21,836 bases of DNA. It comes from an uncultured Clostridia bacterium. Its GTDB lineage: Bacteria; Bacillota; Clostridia; Peptostreptococcales; Anaerovoracaceae. The DNA lies in NCBI GenBank assembly GCA_938009115.1, contig CALLHZ010000034.1:1-21836 (forward strand). The letters run 5' to 3'. A model generated the notes under the pieces. That model saw only the letters and a program-made list of their open reading frames with translations, was not told where the DNA came from and searched no databases. A program made the position numbers and the translations under genes. Of the stretch, positions 1 to 7,915 are shown piece after piece (positions within the stretch are counted from its first letter, which is position 1; every line of letters starts with the position of its first letter).

Positions 1-483
1 GTGCTGGTCGTCATGAAAAACGGGTATGTCTACTTTTTCCTGGAGTTTTTCCTCGATCTCAAAGCATCGGGGCGCAGAGATATCCTCCAGATTGATGCCG
101 CCAAAGCTTCCGGCGATGAGGGCGATGGTTTCGACGATCTGATCCGGATCGTGGCTGCGGATGCAAAGCGGAAAGGCATCCACGCCGCCAAAGGCCTTAA
201 AGAGGACACATTTCCCCTCCATGACCGGCATGCCCGCTTCCGGACCGATGTCTCCCAGACCCAGTACAGCCGAGCCGTCGGTCACCACCAGGCACAGATT
301 ATGCCGCCGGGTATAAATGTAGCTTTTGTCGATGTCCTTTTGGATTTCCAGGCAAGGCTCCGCAACGCCCGGCGTGTAGGCCAGCGCCAGGTCTTCTTTG
401 CTGCGGACCTCCACGGTGGGTATCACTTCGATCTTGCCTTTCCATTCTCCGTGAAGACGGAGCGATTCTTTTCGATAGTCCAT
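1..483 (-). CDS. NAD(P)-dependent malic enzyme, N-terminal part (cut by window edge)
   Basis: The first 161 codons are visible, reading out of the window. Malic enzyme decarboxylates malate to pyruvate with reduction of NAD(P) in the cytoplasm. The translated protein starts MDYRKESLRLHGEWKGKIEV and shows the bacterial malic-enzyme features: the AYTPGVAEPC segment near residues 35-44 with the catalytic tyrosine, VTDGSAVLGLGDIGPEAGMP around residues 67-86, the lysine in EGKCVLFKAFGG, and the metal-site run ending VFHDDQH at the edge. The ATG at 483 has an AGGAG ribosome binding site about 6 bases upstream. It is the last visible gene of the abfD operon, 21 bases after the AEC carrier gene. An uptake carrier beside malic enzyme points to malate or a related acid as a substrate. 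Cofactor preference cannot be read because the nucleotide-binding domain lies outside the window. Confidence 0.93.
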   Translation of the reverse strand, partial: MDYRKESLRLHGEWKGKIEVIPTVEVRSKEDLALAYTPGVAEPCLEIQKDIDKSYIYTRRHNLCLVVTDGSAVLGLGDIGPEAGMPVMEGKCVLFKAFGGVDAFPLCIRSHDPDQIVETIALIAGSFGGINLEDISAPRCFEIEEKLQEKVDIPVFHDDQH

Positions 484-504
484 GATGCTTCTCCTTTTGC
501 GTTA

Positions 505-1482
505 TTATATCAGCATAAGCTGTTTCAATGCAAAAATCCATAAAAACATCGTGACGATCGATGCGGCCGAGGTGACGACCACGATCTCGCCGGCAAGATC
601 GGCATCACAGCCCATCGCCTTGGCCATGGGAAACGATGAAACCGCTGTGGGCGTTCCAAAGGAAACCAGGATGGCGCCCAATACAGGCCCTTCCCAGCCC
701 CAAAGAATGGGGAGCAACAGAAAAATGACGGGATTGACGATGAGCTTCATCAAAGAGGCCAGCAATATGGAACGCCGGTCTTCCATAGCAGAAGACAGGT
801 TGAAGGCAGCGCCCAGCATCACAAAGGCCATGGGTGTCACCACGCCGGCGATGCCACTCATGGTTTTTTCCACGTAAACAGGAAAGGCGATGCCGCAAAC
901 ATTGGCCAGGATCCCCAAAACCACGGCGTGGATCAGGGGATTTTTGCAGATGCCCAGGCCGATGCTTTTCCAATTGACAGATCCCAGAGAAAGCTTCACC
1001 CTGGGATCTCCGGAAGCGGCCGCCTGGCCGCAGATCTCCAGCACCAGCACGGACAGCACGTTGTAGATCGGTATGATGGCAGCCAGCACCACGGCGATCT
1101 CCGCCGTGTTCCCTTCGCCGAAAATGGATATGGCGATGGGGAGGCCGTAAAGAATAGAATTGCCGCGGAAAGCGCCCTGGATCAGGGCGCCCCGCTTGGC
1201 CGGATTTTTCTCAAGCCATGTAAACAAAGTGAACAGCAGCAGAAAGCTCAGCACCGTGCAGCCCATGGCATAGGGGATGAAGGCCGCCCTTCCGAAACCG
1301 GAAAGATCGTCCTTATATAGCGTGTTGAACATCAGGACCGGCAGGAACATGGCAAACATCAACTGATTGATCCCGTCGTTGAGATTTTTAGTCAGCAGCC
1401 CTCTTTTTTTTGCGATATATCCTGTCAGCATGTAAAGAAACAGGGGCATGATGATTTCAAACGATATCCTGAAGTTCTCCAT
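505..1482 (-). CDS. AEC-family transporter (putative malate/organic acid carrier)
   Basis: The protein has 325 residues and is strongly hydrophobic throughout, with about ten predicted membrane segments arranged as two halves, as in the auxin efflux carrier (AEC) family. The first helix is in IIMPLFLYMLTGYIAKK, and the second half contains VVTPMAFVMLGAAFNLSS, a family-typical stretch. The length is normal for the family. Bacterial AEC members next to malic or malolactic enzymes carry malate or other carboxylates; that substrate is inferred here from the neighbour. The ATG at 1482 lies 2 bases after the nifJ stop and has AGAGG upstream, so translation is probably coupled to nifJ. It could instead export a product of the pathway. 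Confidence 0.88.
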   Translation of the reverse strand: MENFRISFEIIMPLFLYMLTGYIAKKRGLLTKNLNDGINQLMFAMFLPVLMFNTLYKDDLSGFGRAAFIPYAMGCTVLSFLLLFTLFTWLEKNPAKRGALIQGAFRGNSILYGLPIAISIFGEGNTAEIAVVLAAIIPIYNVLSVLVLEICGQAAASGDPRVKLSLGSVNWKSIGLGICKNPLIHAVVLGILANVCGIAFPVYVEKTMSGIAGVVTPMAFVMLGAAFNLSSAMEDRRSILLASLMKLIVNPVIFLLLPILWGWEGPVLGAILVSFGTPTAVSSFPMAKAMGCDADLAGEIVVVTSAASIVTMFLWIFALKQLMLI

Positions 1483-1484
1483 GA

Positions 1485-4400
1485 TCAGCCTCTTTCCAGT
1501 CTCTGATAGTTGGCCAGGCGTTCCGCGGCATCAGTCCTTGCTTTTTCGAACAGGACTTGAGCCTGCTCCGGGAACGTGCGCTCCAGGGAGGCATAACGGT
1601 TTTCGCCGCGGAGGAATTCGACTAGGTCCTTTTGGGGTGGTTTGGAATCCATGATAAACGGATTCTTCCCTTCCTTTTTCAAATCAGGGTTAAACCGGTA
1701 TAAATGCCAGTAGCCCGATTCCACGGCGTCCTTCATCTCCTGCTGGCTTTTGCCCATGCCGCATTTCGGTCCGTGCTCGATGCAGGGGCAATAGGCGATG
1801 ATCAGGGAGGGTCCGTCGTAGGCTTCGGCCTCCCGCATGGCGGCAAGCACCTGGCTCTGGTCATAGCCCATGGCCACCTGCGCCACATACACATAGCCGT
1901 AGCTCATGGCCATCATGCCCAGGTCTTTTTTCTTGGTCTTCTTGCCGTCGGCGGCAAACTTGGCCACCGCGCCGGCGGATGTCGCTTTAGAGGATTGTCC
2001 TCCTGTATTGGAATAGACCTCCGTGTCCAGCACCAGGACATTGATGTTGCGGCCCGAAGCCAGCACATGGTCCAGCCCGCCATAACCGATATCGTAGGCC
2101 CAGCCGTCGCCGCCAAAAGCCCAGTAAGATTTTTTCCGAAGAAAGTCCCGGTTGGTCAAAATGAAATCTCTGGCTTCTTTCTGCCCTTCCTGAACCGGCT
2201 GCGAGGCTTCCAGCGCCGTGATCAGCGTCGAAGAGACCTCTCTGGTGCGGGTCGAGTCGTCCCGATGTTCCAGGTAATCCTTAACAGCCCCCTCAGCCGG
2301 TGTTCCCAGCAGGCTTTCCGCTTTGTCAGCGATGGTGCTGCGCACTTTTTCAGAACCCAGCAGCATGCCGTAAGCGTATTCTGCGTTGTCCTCGAAAAGG
2401 GACATGGCCCAGGCCGGCCCTTCTCCTTCCCGGTTGATGGCATAGGGGATGGAAGGCGGCGATCCGCCGTAGGCCGACGAACAGCCCGAAGCGTTGGCGA
2501 TGTACATCCTGTCGCCGAAAAGCTGGGTGGCCAGCTTGATATAGGGCGTCTCACCGCAGCCGGCGCAGGCGCCGGAAAATTCGAAGAGAGGCTGCGCGAA
2601 CTGGCTGTGCTTGATGCTGGTATCTTTGACGGCATCGGCTTTGATCCGCACTTGTTCTGTCGCGAAGGTCCAGTTTTCGTGCTGGGGCAGCTCTTGCTCC
2701 AAGGGCTGCATCGTCAGGGCTTTATTTTTGACCGGACAGACTTCCGCACAGCTGCCGCAGCCGGTGCAGTCGTAGGGCGAGACCTGGATACGGAACTGAT
2801 AATTTTCCAGTCCTTTGCCCGTGGCCTTCTTCGTTTCAAAGCCCGATGGCGCTGTTTTCGCCTCTTCCGCGTCGATGAGAATGGGCCGGATCGCCGCATG
2901 GGGACAGACCAGGGCGCATTGGTTGCACTGGATACAATTGCCGATCTCCCAGCGTGGGACCGAAACGGCCACGCCACGCTTTTCGTATTTTGTCATGCCC
3001 GAAGGGAACGTACCGTCGGGGATATTGAATCGCTCGTACATGGAAACGGGTACATCGTCTCCTTCCTGCCGGTTCATGGGGATCACGACCTCCCGGACGA
3101 ACTCCGGCAAATGGGAAAGATCCGCCGGGGCGTCCTTCGCGTCTTTCCAGGATGCGGGAACCGGCACCTCCATCAGTCCGTCGATGCCCGCATCGATGGC
3201 GGCCACGTTCATGTCCACAACTTTTTTGCCCTTCTTTGCGTAGGTCTTTTTGACAGCCTCTTTCATCTCTTTGAGGGCCACATCAAGGGGGATCACGTCC
3301 ACCAGCTTGAAAAATGCGGACTGAAGAACGGAGTTTGTCCTCCCGCCCAGACCCAGGTCCGAAGCGATGCGTTGGGCGTCGATGATATAGAAGCGAGCCT
3401 TCTTATCAGCGAGTCCCCGCTTCAACTCGGCGGAGAGCTTGCTCTCCAGCTCCTCGATGCCCCAGGGACAGTTGAGCAGGAAAATGCCGCCTTCTTTCAG
3501 ATCCTTGGCCAGATCGTATTTGTCTACATAAGAAGGCGCATGACAGGCCACGAAATCGGCCCGGCTCACATAGTAGGGCGAGCGGATCGGATCCTTGCCG
3601 AAGCGCAGATGGGACTGGGTGACGCCGCCGGACTTTTTCGCGTCATAAGCAAAATATGCCTGAGTATACAGATCGGTAGTCTGACCAATGATCTTGATGC
3701 TGTTCTTATTGGCGCCTACGGTCCCGTCGGCGCCAAGGCCCCAGATCTTGCAGCTGATGCGCCCTTCCGGGGTAATGTCCGGCTCCGGGCCTCTTGGCAG
3801 CGACAAATGCGTCACATCATCATTGATGCTGATGGTGAAGTTGTCCTTGGGCACCGGCGTGCCCAGATTGTCGTAGACCGCGATGATATCCGCCGGCGTG
3901 GTGTCCTTGGAGGACAAGCCGTAGCGGCCGCCCACCACCAGCAGATCCCGCCCCGCTTTCCGGCAGGCGTTCACCACATCCACATAGAGGGGCTCGCCCA
4001 CAGAGCCGGGTTCCTTGGTCCGGTCCAGCACGGCCACCCGTTCCACGGTGGCGGGAATCTCCCGGATAAAGTGTTCGACAGAGAACGGACGGTAAAGATG
4101 CACGCAAAGCAGGCCCACTTTCCGGCCCTGGGCGGCCAGATAGTCCACGGTCTCCTTGATGGTCTCCGTTACCGAGCCCATGGCAATGACCATCTGTGTG
4201 GCATCCGAAGCCCCGTAGTATTCGAAGAGCTTGTAATTCCTTCCGGTCAGCGCGCTGATCTGCTTCATATAGTGTTCCACGATGGCAGGAACTGCCTCGT
4301 AATAAAGATTCTGAGCTTCCCGCCCCTGGAAATAGATGTCGGGATTGACGGTAGTACCCCGGATAAAGGGGTGCGCCGGACTCAAAGCGTTGCGACGGAA

Positions 4401-5006
4401 CCGATCCACTTGCGCCCGGTCCAGCAACGGATCCAGATCGTCGTAATCCAGGACCTCGATCTTCTGCAGCTCATGAGAAGTGCGAAAACCGTCGAAAAAG
4501 TGCAGGAACGGCACTCTTGAACGAATGGCCGACAAGTGGGCCACAGCGCCCAGGTCCATCACCTCCTGAGGGCTGGAGGCTGCAAGAAAGGAAAATCCGG
4601 TCTGGCGGCAGGCCATCACGTCGGAGTGGTCGCCAAAGATGGAAAGGCCGTGAATGGAAAGGGAGCGGGCGCTCACATGAAATACCCCCGGAAGAAGTTC
4701 CCCGGCGATTTTGTACATATTCGGAACCATCAGGAGAAGTCCCTGGGATGCAGTGTAGGTCGTAGTGAGGGCGCCGGCTTCCAGCGCGCCGTGCACCGTT
4801 CCTGCGGCGCCGCCCTCTGACTGCATTTCCACGACCTGGACCCGCTGTCCGAAAAGATTCTTTTTGCCGTTGGCAGACCATTCGTCCACCAGCTCGGCCA
4901 TGGGGGAACTTGGTGTGATGGGAAAGATGCCCGCCACCTCTGTAAAGGCGTAGGAAATATAAGCCGCCGCCTGGTTGCCGTCCATTACATCGTATTTTTT
5001 TGCCAT
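1485..5006 (-). CDS. nifJ: pyruvate:ferredoxin (flavodoxin) oxidoreductase
   Basis: This single-chain PFOR of 1,173 residues oxidises pyruvate with CoA to acetyl-CoA and CO2, passing electrons to ferredoxin. All domains are present in order: the pyrimidine-binding domain with FPITPSSPMAELVDEW near residue 30, the gamma and CoA-binding domains, a ferredoxin-like domain with two [4Fe-4S] motifs (CIQCNQCALVCP near 690 and CTGCGSCAEVCP near 745), the C-terminal cluster pair CAGC near 810, the TPP site GDGWAYDIGYGG near 970 with SNTGGQSSKAT, and a late CPCIEHGPKCGM cysteine segment near 1,072. Two starts are possible: ATG at 5012 abuts the AGGAG, whereas ATG at 5006 has a 6-base spacing, so 5006 is preferred. 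The upstream aminotransferase stop TAG is part of the ribosome binding site. It is central to the operon because malate (via malic enzyme) and any amino acid deaminated to pyruvate feed it. Confidence 0.97.
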   Translation of the reverse strand: MAKKYDVMDGNQAAAYISYAFTEVAGIFPITPSSPMAELVDEWSANGKKNLFGQRVQVVEMQSEGGAAGTVHGALEAGALTTTYTASQGLLLMVPNMYKIAGELLPGVFHVSARSLSIHGLSIFGDHSDVMACRQTGFSFLAASSPQEVMDLGAVAHLSAIRSRVPFLHFFDGFRTSHELQKIEVLDYDDLDPLLDRAQVDRFRRNALSPAHPFIRGTTVNPDIYFQGREAQNLYYEAVPAIVEHYMKQISALTGRNYKLFEYYGASDATQMVIAMGSVTETIKETVDYLAAQGRKVGLLCVHLYRPFSVEHFIREIPATVERVAVLDRTKEPGSVGEPLYVDVVNACRKAGRDLLVVGGRYGLSSKDTTPADIIAVYDNLGTPVPKDNFTISINDDVTHLSLPRGPEPDITPEGRISCKIWGLGADGTVGANKNSIKIIGQTTDLYTQAYFAYDAKKSGGVTQSHLRFGKDPIRSPYYVSRADFVACHAPSYVDKYDLAKDLKEGGIFLLNCPWGIEELESKLSAELKRGLADKKARFYIIDAQRIASDLGLGGRTNSVLQSAFFKLVDVIPLDVALKEMKEAVKKTYAKKGKKVVDMNVAAIDAGIDGLMEVPVPASWKDAKDAPADLSHLPEFVREVVIPMNRQEGDDVPVSMYERFNIPDGTFPSGMTKYEKRGVAVSVPRWEIGNCIQCNQCALVCPHAAIRPILIDAEEAKTAPSGFETKKATGKGLENYQFRIQVSPYDCTGCGSCAEVCPVKNKALTMQPLEQELPQHENWTFATEQVRIKADAVKDTSIKHSQFAQPLFEFSGACAGCGETPYIKLATQLFGDRMYIANASGCSSAYGGSPPSIPYAINREGEGPAWAMSLFEDNAEYAYGMLLGSEKVRSTIADKAESLLGTPAEGAVKDYLEHRDDSTRTREVSSTLITALEASQPVQEGQKEARDFILTNRDFLRKKSYWAFGGDGWAYDIGYGGLDHVLASGRNINVLVLDTEVYSNTGGQSSKATSAGAVAKFAADGKKTKKKDLGMMAMSYGYVYVAQVAMGYDQSQVLAAMREAEAYDGPSLIIAYCPCIEHGPKCGMGKSQQEMKDAVESGYWHLYRFNPDLKKEGKNPFIMDSKPPQKDLVEFLRGENRYASLERTFPEQAQVLFEKARTDAAERLANYQRLERG

Positions 5007-5015
5007 TTTCATCTC

Positions 5016-6170
5016 CTATAAAGTCTTCATGAACCGGTTGAGTCTTTCGACGCCGTCATGGATATTTTCATCATTGGTTGCATAACAGAAGCGGACAAAG
5101 CCTTCGCCGCCGGGACCGAAGCCCACGCCCGGGATCACCAGCATTTTTTCCTGCTCCAGGAGCTTTGTCGCGAAGGTCCTGGAATCCAGTCCCGTAGACT
5201 GGATATTGGCAAACAAGTAGAAAGCTCCCTTGGGGTCTTTGCAGCTGATGCCGTCGATGGAGTTGATGCCGTCCAGCAAAAGCCTCCGCCGATGCCGGTA
5301 CAGGTCCATCATTTCCTTGACACAATCCTGACTGCCGGTCAGGGCGGCCACGCCGGCCCACTGCACTGCGGTGAACACCGAAGAGAGGACGTTTTCCAAC
5401 AGCTGGGTCATCTTGACGATCACGTCTTTGGGACCTGCCGCATAACCCAGACGAAGACCGGTCATGGCATAGGTCTTGGAAAATCCGTCGATGATCATCG
5501 TCCGTTCCCGCATGCCGGGGAATTCGGTGATGCTCGTATAGGGTTCTTCGGTCCACAGCAATTCACGGTAAATTTCATCGGTGATCACATAGATATCCTT
5601 TTCCACGCACAGCTTCGCCAGCGCCTCCAGATTTTCTCTGGTGGCAACGCCGCCGGTGGGATTGGAAGGCGAATTGAGGAGCAAAACTTTTGTTTTGTCG
5701 GTGATGGCAGCCCGGACAGCTTCCGGATCGAACATGAACCCGTTTTCTTCCGTCACCCGGACCCGCACAGGGACGGCGCCCAGCTGAATAGCCAGGCTGT
5801 CATAGCATGCGTAGCAGGGATCCGAAATGATCATCTCGTCGCCGATGTCCAGAACTGCCGTTGCGGCAAGAAGCAAAACGCTGATGGCGCCGCTGCCGAT
5901 CAGGATCTCGTCAGGCTTGTAAGACAGTCCTCTTTTTCTGTAAGAATCGCTGATGGCCTCGCGGAGGGGCAGAATGCCGGTATTGGGGGCATAAAACGTT
6001 TCTCCCCTTTGGATGGAGGCCTGAGCCGCGTCCAGGATGTGCTGCGGCGTCGTAAAGTCAGGCTGGCCGAAGCCGAAGCTCAGAACTTTATCATACTGGT
6101 AGGATAAGCCTACAAATTCACGGATGATGGAACGGGGTGTTCCTTTGCTTTTTTCAGATAAAAATGACAT
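5016..6170 (-). CDS. class I/II PLP-dependent aminotransferase
   Basis: The protein has 384 residues and the fold-type I aminotransferase pattern: substrate loop FGFGQPDFTTP near residue 35, YAPNTGILPLREAI near 80, the NSPSNPTGG motif near 170 with the Asn that contacts PLP, TDEIYRELLW near 200, the PLP lysine in SKTYAMTGLRLGY near 235, and the C-terminal arginine in FVRFCYA that binds the substrate carboxylate. It belongs with the aspartate/aromatic/alanine aminotransferase group, and the exact amino acid cannot be told. It is not a class III GABA aminotransferase, although it sits next to abfD. The ATG at 6170 has AGAGGAG 8 bases upstream. The start follows the abfD stop by 4 bases and the stop overlaps the nifJ ribosome binding site, so the three genes are surely co-transcribed. 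If its product is pyruvate, PFOR next door would use it. Confidence 0.92.
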   Translation of the reverse strand: MSFLSEKSKGTPRSIIREFVGLSYQYDKVLSFGFGQPDFTTPQHILDAAQASIQRGETFYAPNTGILPLREAISDSYRKRGLSYKPDEILIGSGAISVLLLAATAVLDIGDEMIISDPCYACYDSLAIQLGAVPVRVRVTEENGFMFDPEAVRAAITDKTKVLLLNSPSNPTGGVATRENLEALAKLCVEKDIYVITDEIYRELLWTEEPYTSITEFPGMRERTMIIDGFSKTYAMTGLRLGYAAGPKDVIVKMTQLLENVLSSVFTAVQWAGVAALTGSQDCVKEMMDLYRHRRRLLLDGINSIDGISCKDPKGAFYLFANIQSTGLDSRTFATKLLEQEKMLVIPGVGFGPGGEGFVRFCYATNDENIHDGVERLNRFMKTL

Positions 6171-6174
6171 TTTT

Positions 6175-7656
6175 CTACTCCTCTGTGATCCCTGCTATTT
6201 TTTTGGCTAATTTTTTCTTTGCGTCAAAGCTGCCCTGGCGTGCGATCATGATCCGCTGGGCCTGAGGCGAACCGGCGCCGTGGAGAGATTCCGTCCGGTA
6301 CCCCACAGCGGCCGAACCCAGGCAAATATTTTCCAGGAAACGAAGGATGCGCATCCTGCTCTCGGTCTTGACGCCGTCTTTTCCGCCAAAGAAGCTTTCG
6401 CAGATCTCTCCGATGGTTTCGCCCTTTCTTCCGACCGGCGTATCCGACTTGAAATCCCGCTCGGAAGGCATGGTCACCATCAAGCCGCCGGCCACATCTT
6501 CGGCCAGCCTGGCGATCTCGTAAGGAAAGCGCGTGACGTTGAGCTTGCAGACGTTAGCTTCCAGCATATTGATCTCATAATTTCCCGCTTTTGTGGGATG
6601 TCCGTCTGCAGAGCAGGCGATGCCGCAGCAGTACAGCGTTTCGTTCAGGTGGGTCATCTCCACCAGCTTATCCTTGACGGCGGAAGCCTTCTCCACGCCA
6701 TTATACTCAGCGGCCAGACTGGCTGCGCCGATGATCACGTCGCCCACGCCTACTTTGCATCCGCCGTAGCTCTGTCGATGATAACCGGCAAAACGTTCCA
6801 CCAGGACACCGGCAAAGTCCCACTCGCCGCACATGAATACATATTCGTTGGGAATGAAAACGTCATCCAGGACCACCAGGGCTTCCTGCCCGCCGAACTG
6901 CTTGTTGCCCAGGTCGATGTCCGCGCCTTCTTCCAGCTTGCGGGTATCGCTGGCCTGACGTCCGTAAATCATGTACAGGCCCTCCGCGTCCGAAGGACAG
7001 GCAAAAGAAACCGCATAGTCCTTGTCAGCTTCTTTCATGGCGATGGTGGGCATAAAAATATGCCAGTGGGAATTGACGGAGCCGGTCTGGTGGGCTTTGG
7101 CGCCTCGGACCACGATGCCGTCTTCCCGACGTTCTGTGATATGCAGATAATAATCAGGATTGGATTGCTCTGAAGGCGACTTGCTCCGGTCTCCCTTGGG
7201 GTCGGTCATAGCACCGTCTACGGTCAGATCCTGCTCCTGGACCATTTGCAGAAATTTTTTGAACCGCTCATGGTAGCCGGTTCCGTATTTTTCGTCGATA
7301 TCATAGGTTGTGGAATACTCTGCGTTGAAAGCATCCATCCCCACGCAGCGCTGAAAGCAGGATGCGGTTTTCTGGCCCAGCATCCGCTGCATTTTTACCT
7401 TTTTGCACAGGTCGTCCGTGCTCTGATGGATGTGGGTAAACCGATTGATCTTTTCACCGGTAAGATTGGACGTGGCCACGGCCAAACCCTGCTCTCCGGC
7501 TTCCGCGGCGGCGTCGTAGGTTGCGGCCACACAGTTGATGGAAGGCCGGATCATTGGATGGTCCACCCAGTTTTCGATCTTTTCTCCGAACATGTACACC
7601 CTCGTATTCAGTTGCCTGAGACTTTCGATATACTCGTTCCCCGTCATTAATGCCAT
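6175..7656 (-). CDS. abfD: 4-hydroxybutyryl-CoA dehydratase / vinylacetyl-CoA isomerase
   Basis: The protein has 493 residues, against about 490 in C. aminobutyricum AbfD, and resembles it along its whole length as I recall that sequence. The enzyme is a flavin and [4Fe-4S] protein that dehydrates 4-hydroxybutyryl-CoA to crotonyl-CoA by a ketyl radical route and isomerises vinylacetyl-CoA. All four known cluster ligands are present, shifted by one residue: Cys100 and Cys104 in ASCFQRCVG, and His293 and Cys300 in GYHRQSYGGCKVG. The catalytic Tyr297, Lys301 and Glu258 (GGQEALVV) are also there. This separates it from 4-hydroxyphenylacetate 3-monooxygenases of the same superfamily, which lack the cluster. 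An upstream in-frame ATG exists at 7707, but ATG 7656 has AGGAGGT 7 bases away and matches the family start; 7707 also falls inside the sigma-54 promoter. It is the first gene of the operon. The CoA-transferase and 4-hydroxybutyrate dehydrogenase expected in GABA fermentation are not in the window. Confidence 0.96.
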   Translation of the reverse strand: MALMTGNEYIESLRQLNTRVYMFGEKIENWVDHPMIRPSINCVAATYDAAAEAGEQGLAVATSNLTGEKINRFTHIHQSTDDLCKKVKMQRMLGQKTASCFQRCVGMDAFNAEYSTTYDIDEKYGTGYHERFKKFLQMVQEQDLTVDGAMTDPKGDRSKSPSEQSNPDYYLHITERREDGIVVRGAKAHQTGSVNSHWHIFMPTIAMKEADKDYAVSFACPSDAEGLYMIYGRQASDTRKLEEGADIDLGNKQFGGQEALVVLDDVFIPNEYVFMCGEWDFAGVLVERFAGYHRQSYGGCKVGVGDVIIGAASLAAEYNGVEKASAVKDKLVEMTHLNETLYCCGIACSADGHPTKAGNYEINMLEANVCKLNVTRFPYEIARLAEDVAGGLMVTMPSERDFKSDTPVGRKGETIGEICESFFGGKDGVKTESRMRILRFLENICLGSAAVGYRTESLHGAGSPQAQRIMIARQGSFDAKKKLAKKIAGITEE

Positions 7657-7702
7657 ATTTTCTACCTCCTGACATGGTGTGTTTATTGTCTTAAATATGT
7701 GT

Positions 7703-7718
7703 TGCAAAGTCTATGCCA
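7703..7718 (-). promoter_or_regulatory. sigma-54 (-24/-12) promoter of the abfD operon
   Basis: On the minus strand the sequence reads TGGCATA-GACT-TTGCA, which fits the RpoN consensus TGGCACG-N4-TTGCW with exact spacing and both invariant GG and GC pairs. Transcription would begin about 12 bases downstream of the -12 element, near 7692, giving a leader of about 35 bases before the abfD ATG at 7656. The adjacent divergent gene encodes a sigma-54 activator, which supports the call independently. Confidence 0.88.
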
Positions 7719-7856
7719 TCCGGTTCAAAAAAGAGAGCCGAAATCCTATTGAATTGTGTCCGAAATCGGTACTTGGTGACTCCATTATAATGCATTTTCT
7801 CGATCGGCCGGAATAATTTTGCAGCCCTAAAGCAATTCAACCGGGAGGCTGTATCA

Positions 7857-7871
7857 ATGAACCATTTTTGA
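7857..7871 (+). other. possible 4-codon upstream ORF before the sigma-54 activator
   Basis: A GGGAGG ribosome binding site at 7843-7848 is 8 bases before ATG at 7857, which opens a frame of only MNHF and stops at TGA 7869-7871. That TGA overlaps a TTG (7868-7870) in the frame of the activator, the TTGA arrangement typical of translational re-initiation. It is the only good ribosome binding site ahead of the activator. It may be chance. Confidence 0.3.
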
Positions 7872-7895
7872 ATATTTTGATTGATTTTTGGTTCA
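7858..7895. promoter_or_regulatory. candidate enhancer (UAS) for the sigma-54 activator
   Basis: Two 7-base arms form a perfect inverted repeat, TGAACCA (7858-7864) and TGGTTCA (7889-7895), with 24 bases between them. The repeat centre lies about 160 bases upstream of the -24 element, in the range usual for enhancer-binding proteins. A third TGAACC copy on the minus strand (7722-7727) ends just before the -24 box. The same repeat covers the region just before the likely ATG of the activator gene, so binding could also repress that gene. Binding itself is inferred. Confidence 0.4.
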
Positions 7896-7915
7896 CGCCT
7901 TGTTATCCTGTGGCT

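Noticed and set aside
1704..4520. A 938-codon open frame on the plus strand opposite nifJ
   Set aside because: It is antisense to a clear PFOR with full domain structure. The translation has no recognisable motifs and the composition of a mirrored GC-rich codon pattern.
5058..6107. Long plus-strand open frame opposite the aminotransferase gene, and similar ones opposite abfD and fhs
   Set aside because: All mirror well-supported genes, lack ribosome binding sites and show no family features.
7784..7791. ATTATAAT, a palindromic -10-like box in the abfD/activator interval
   Set aside because: No acceptable -35 box at 16-18 bases on either strand; it may serve the activator gene but the support is too thin to list as a promoter.
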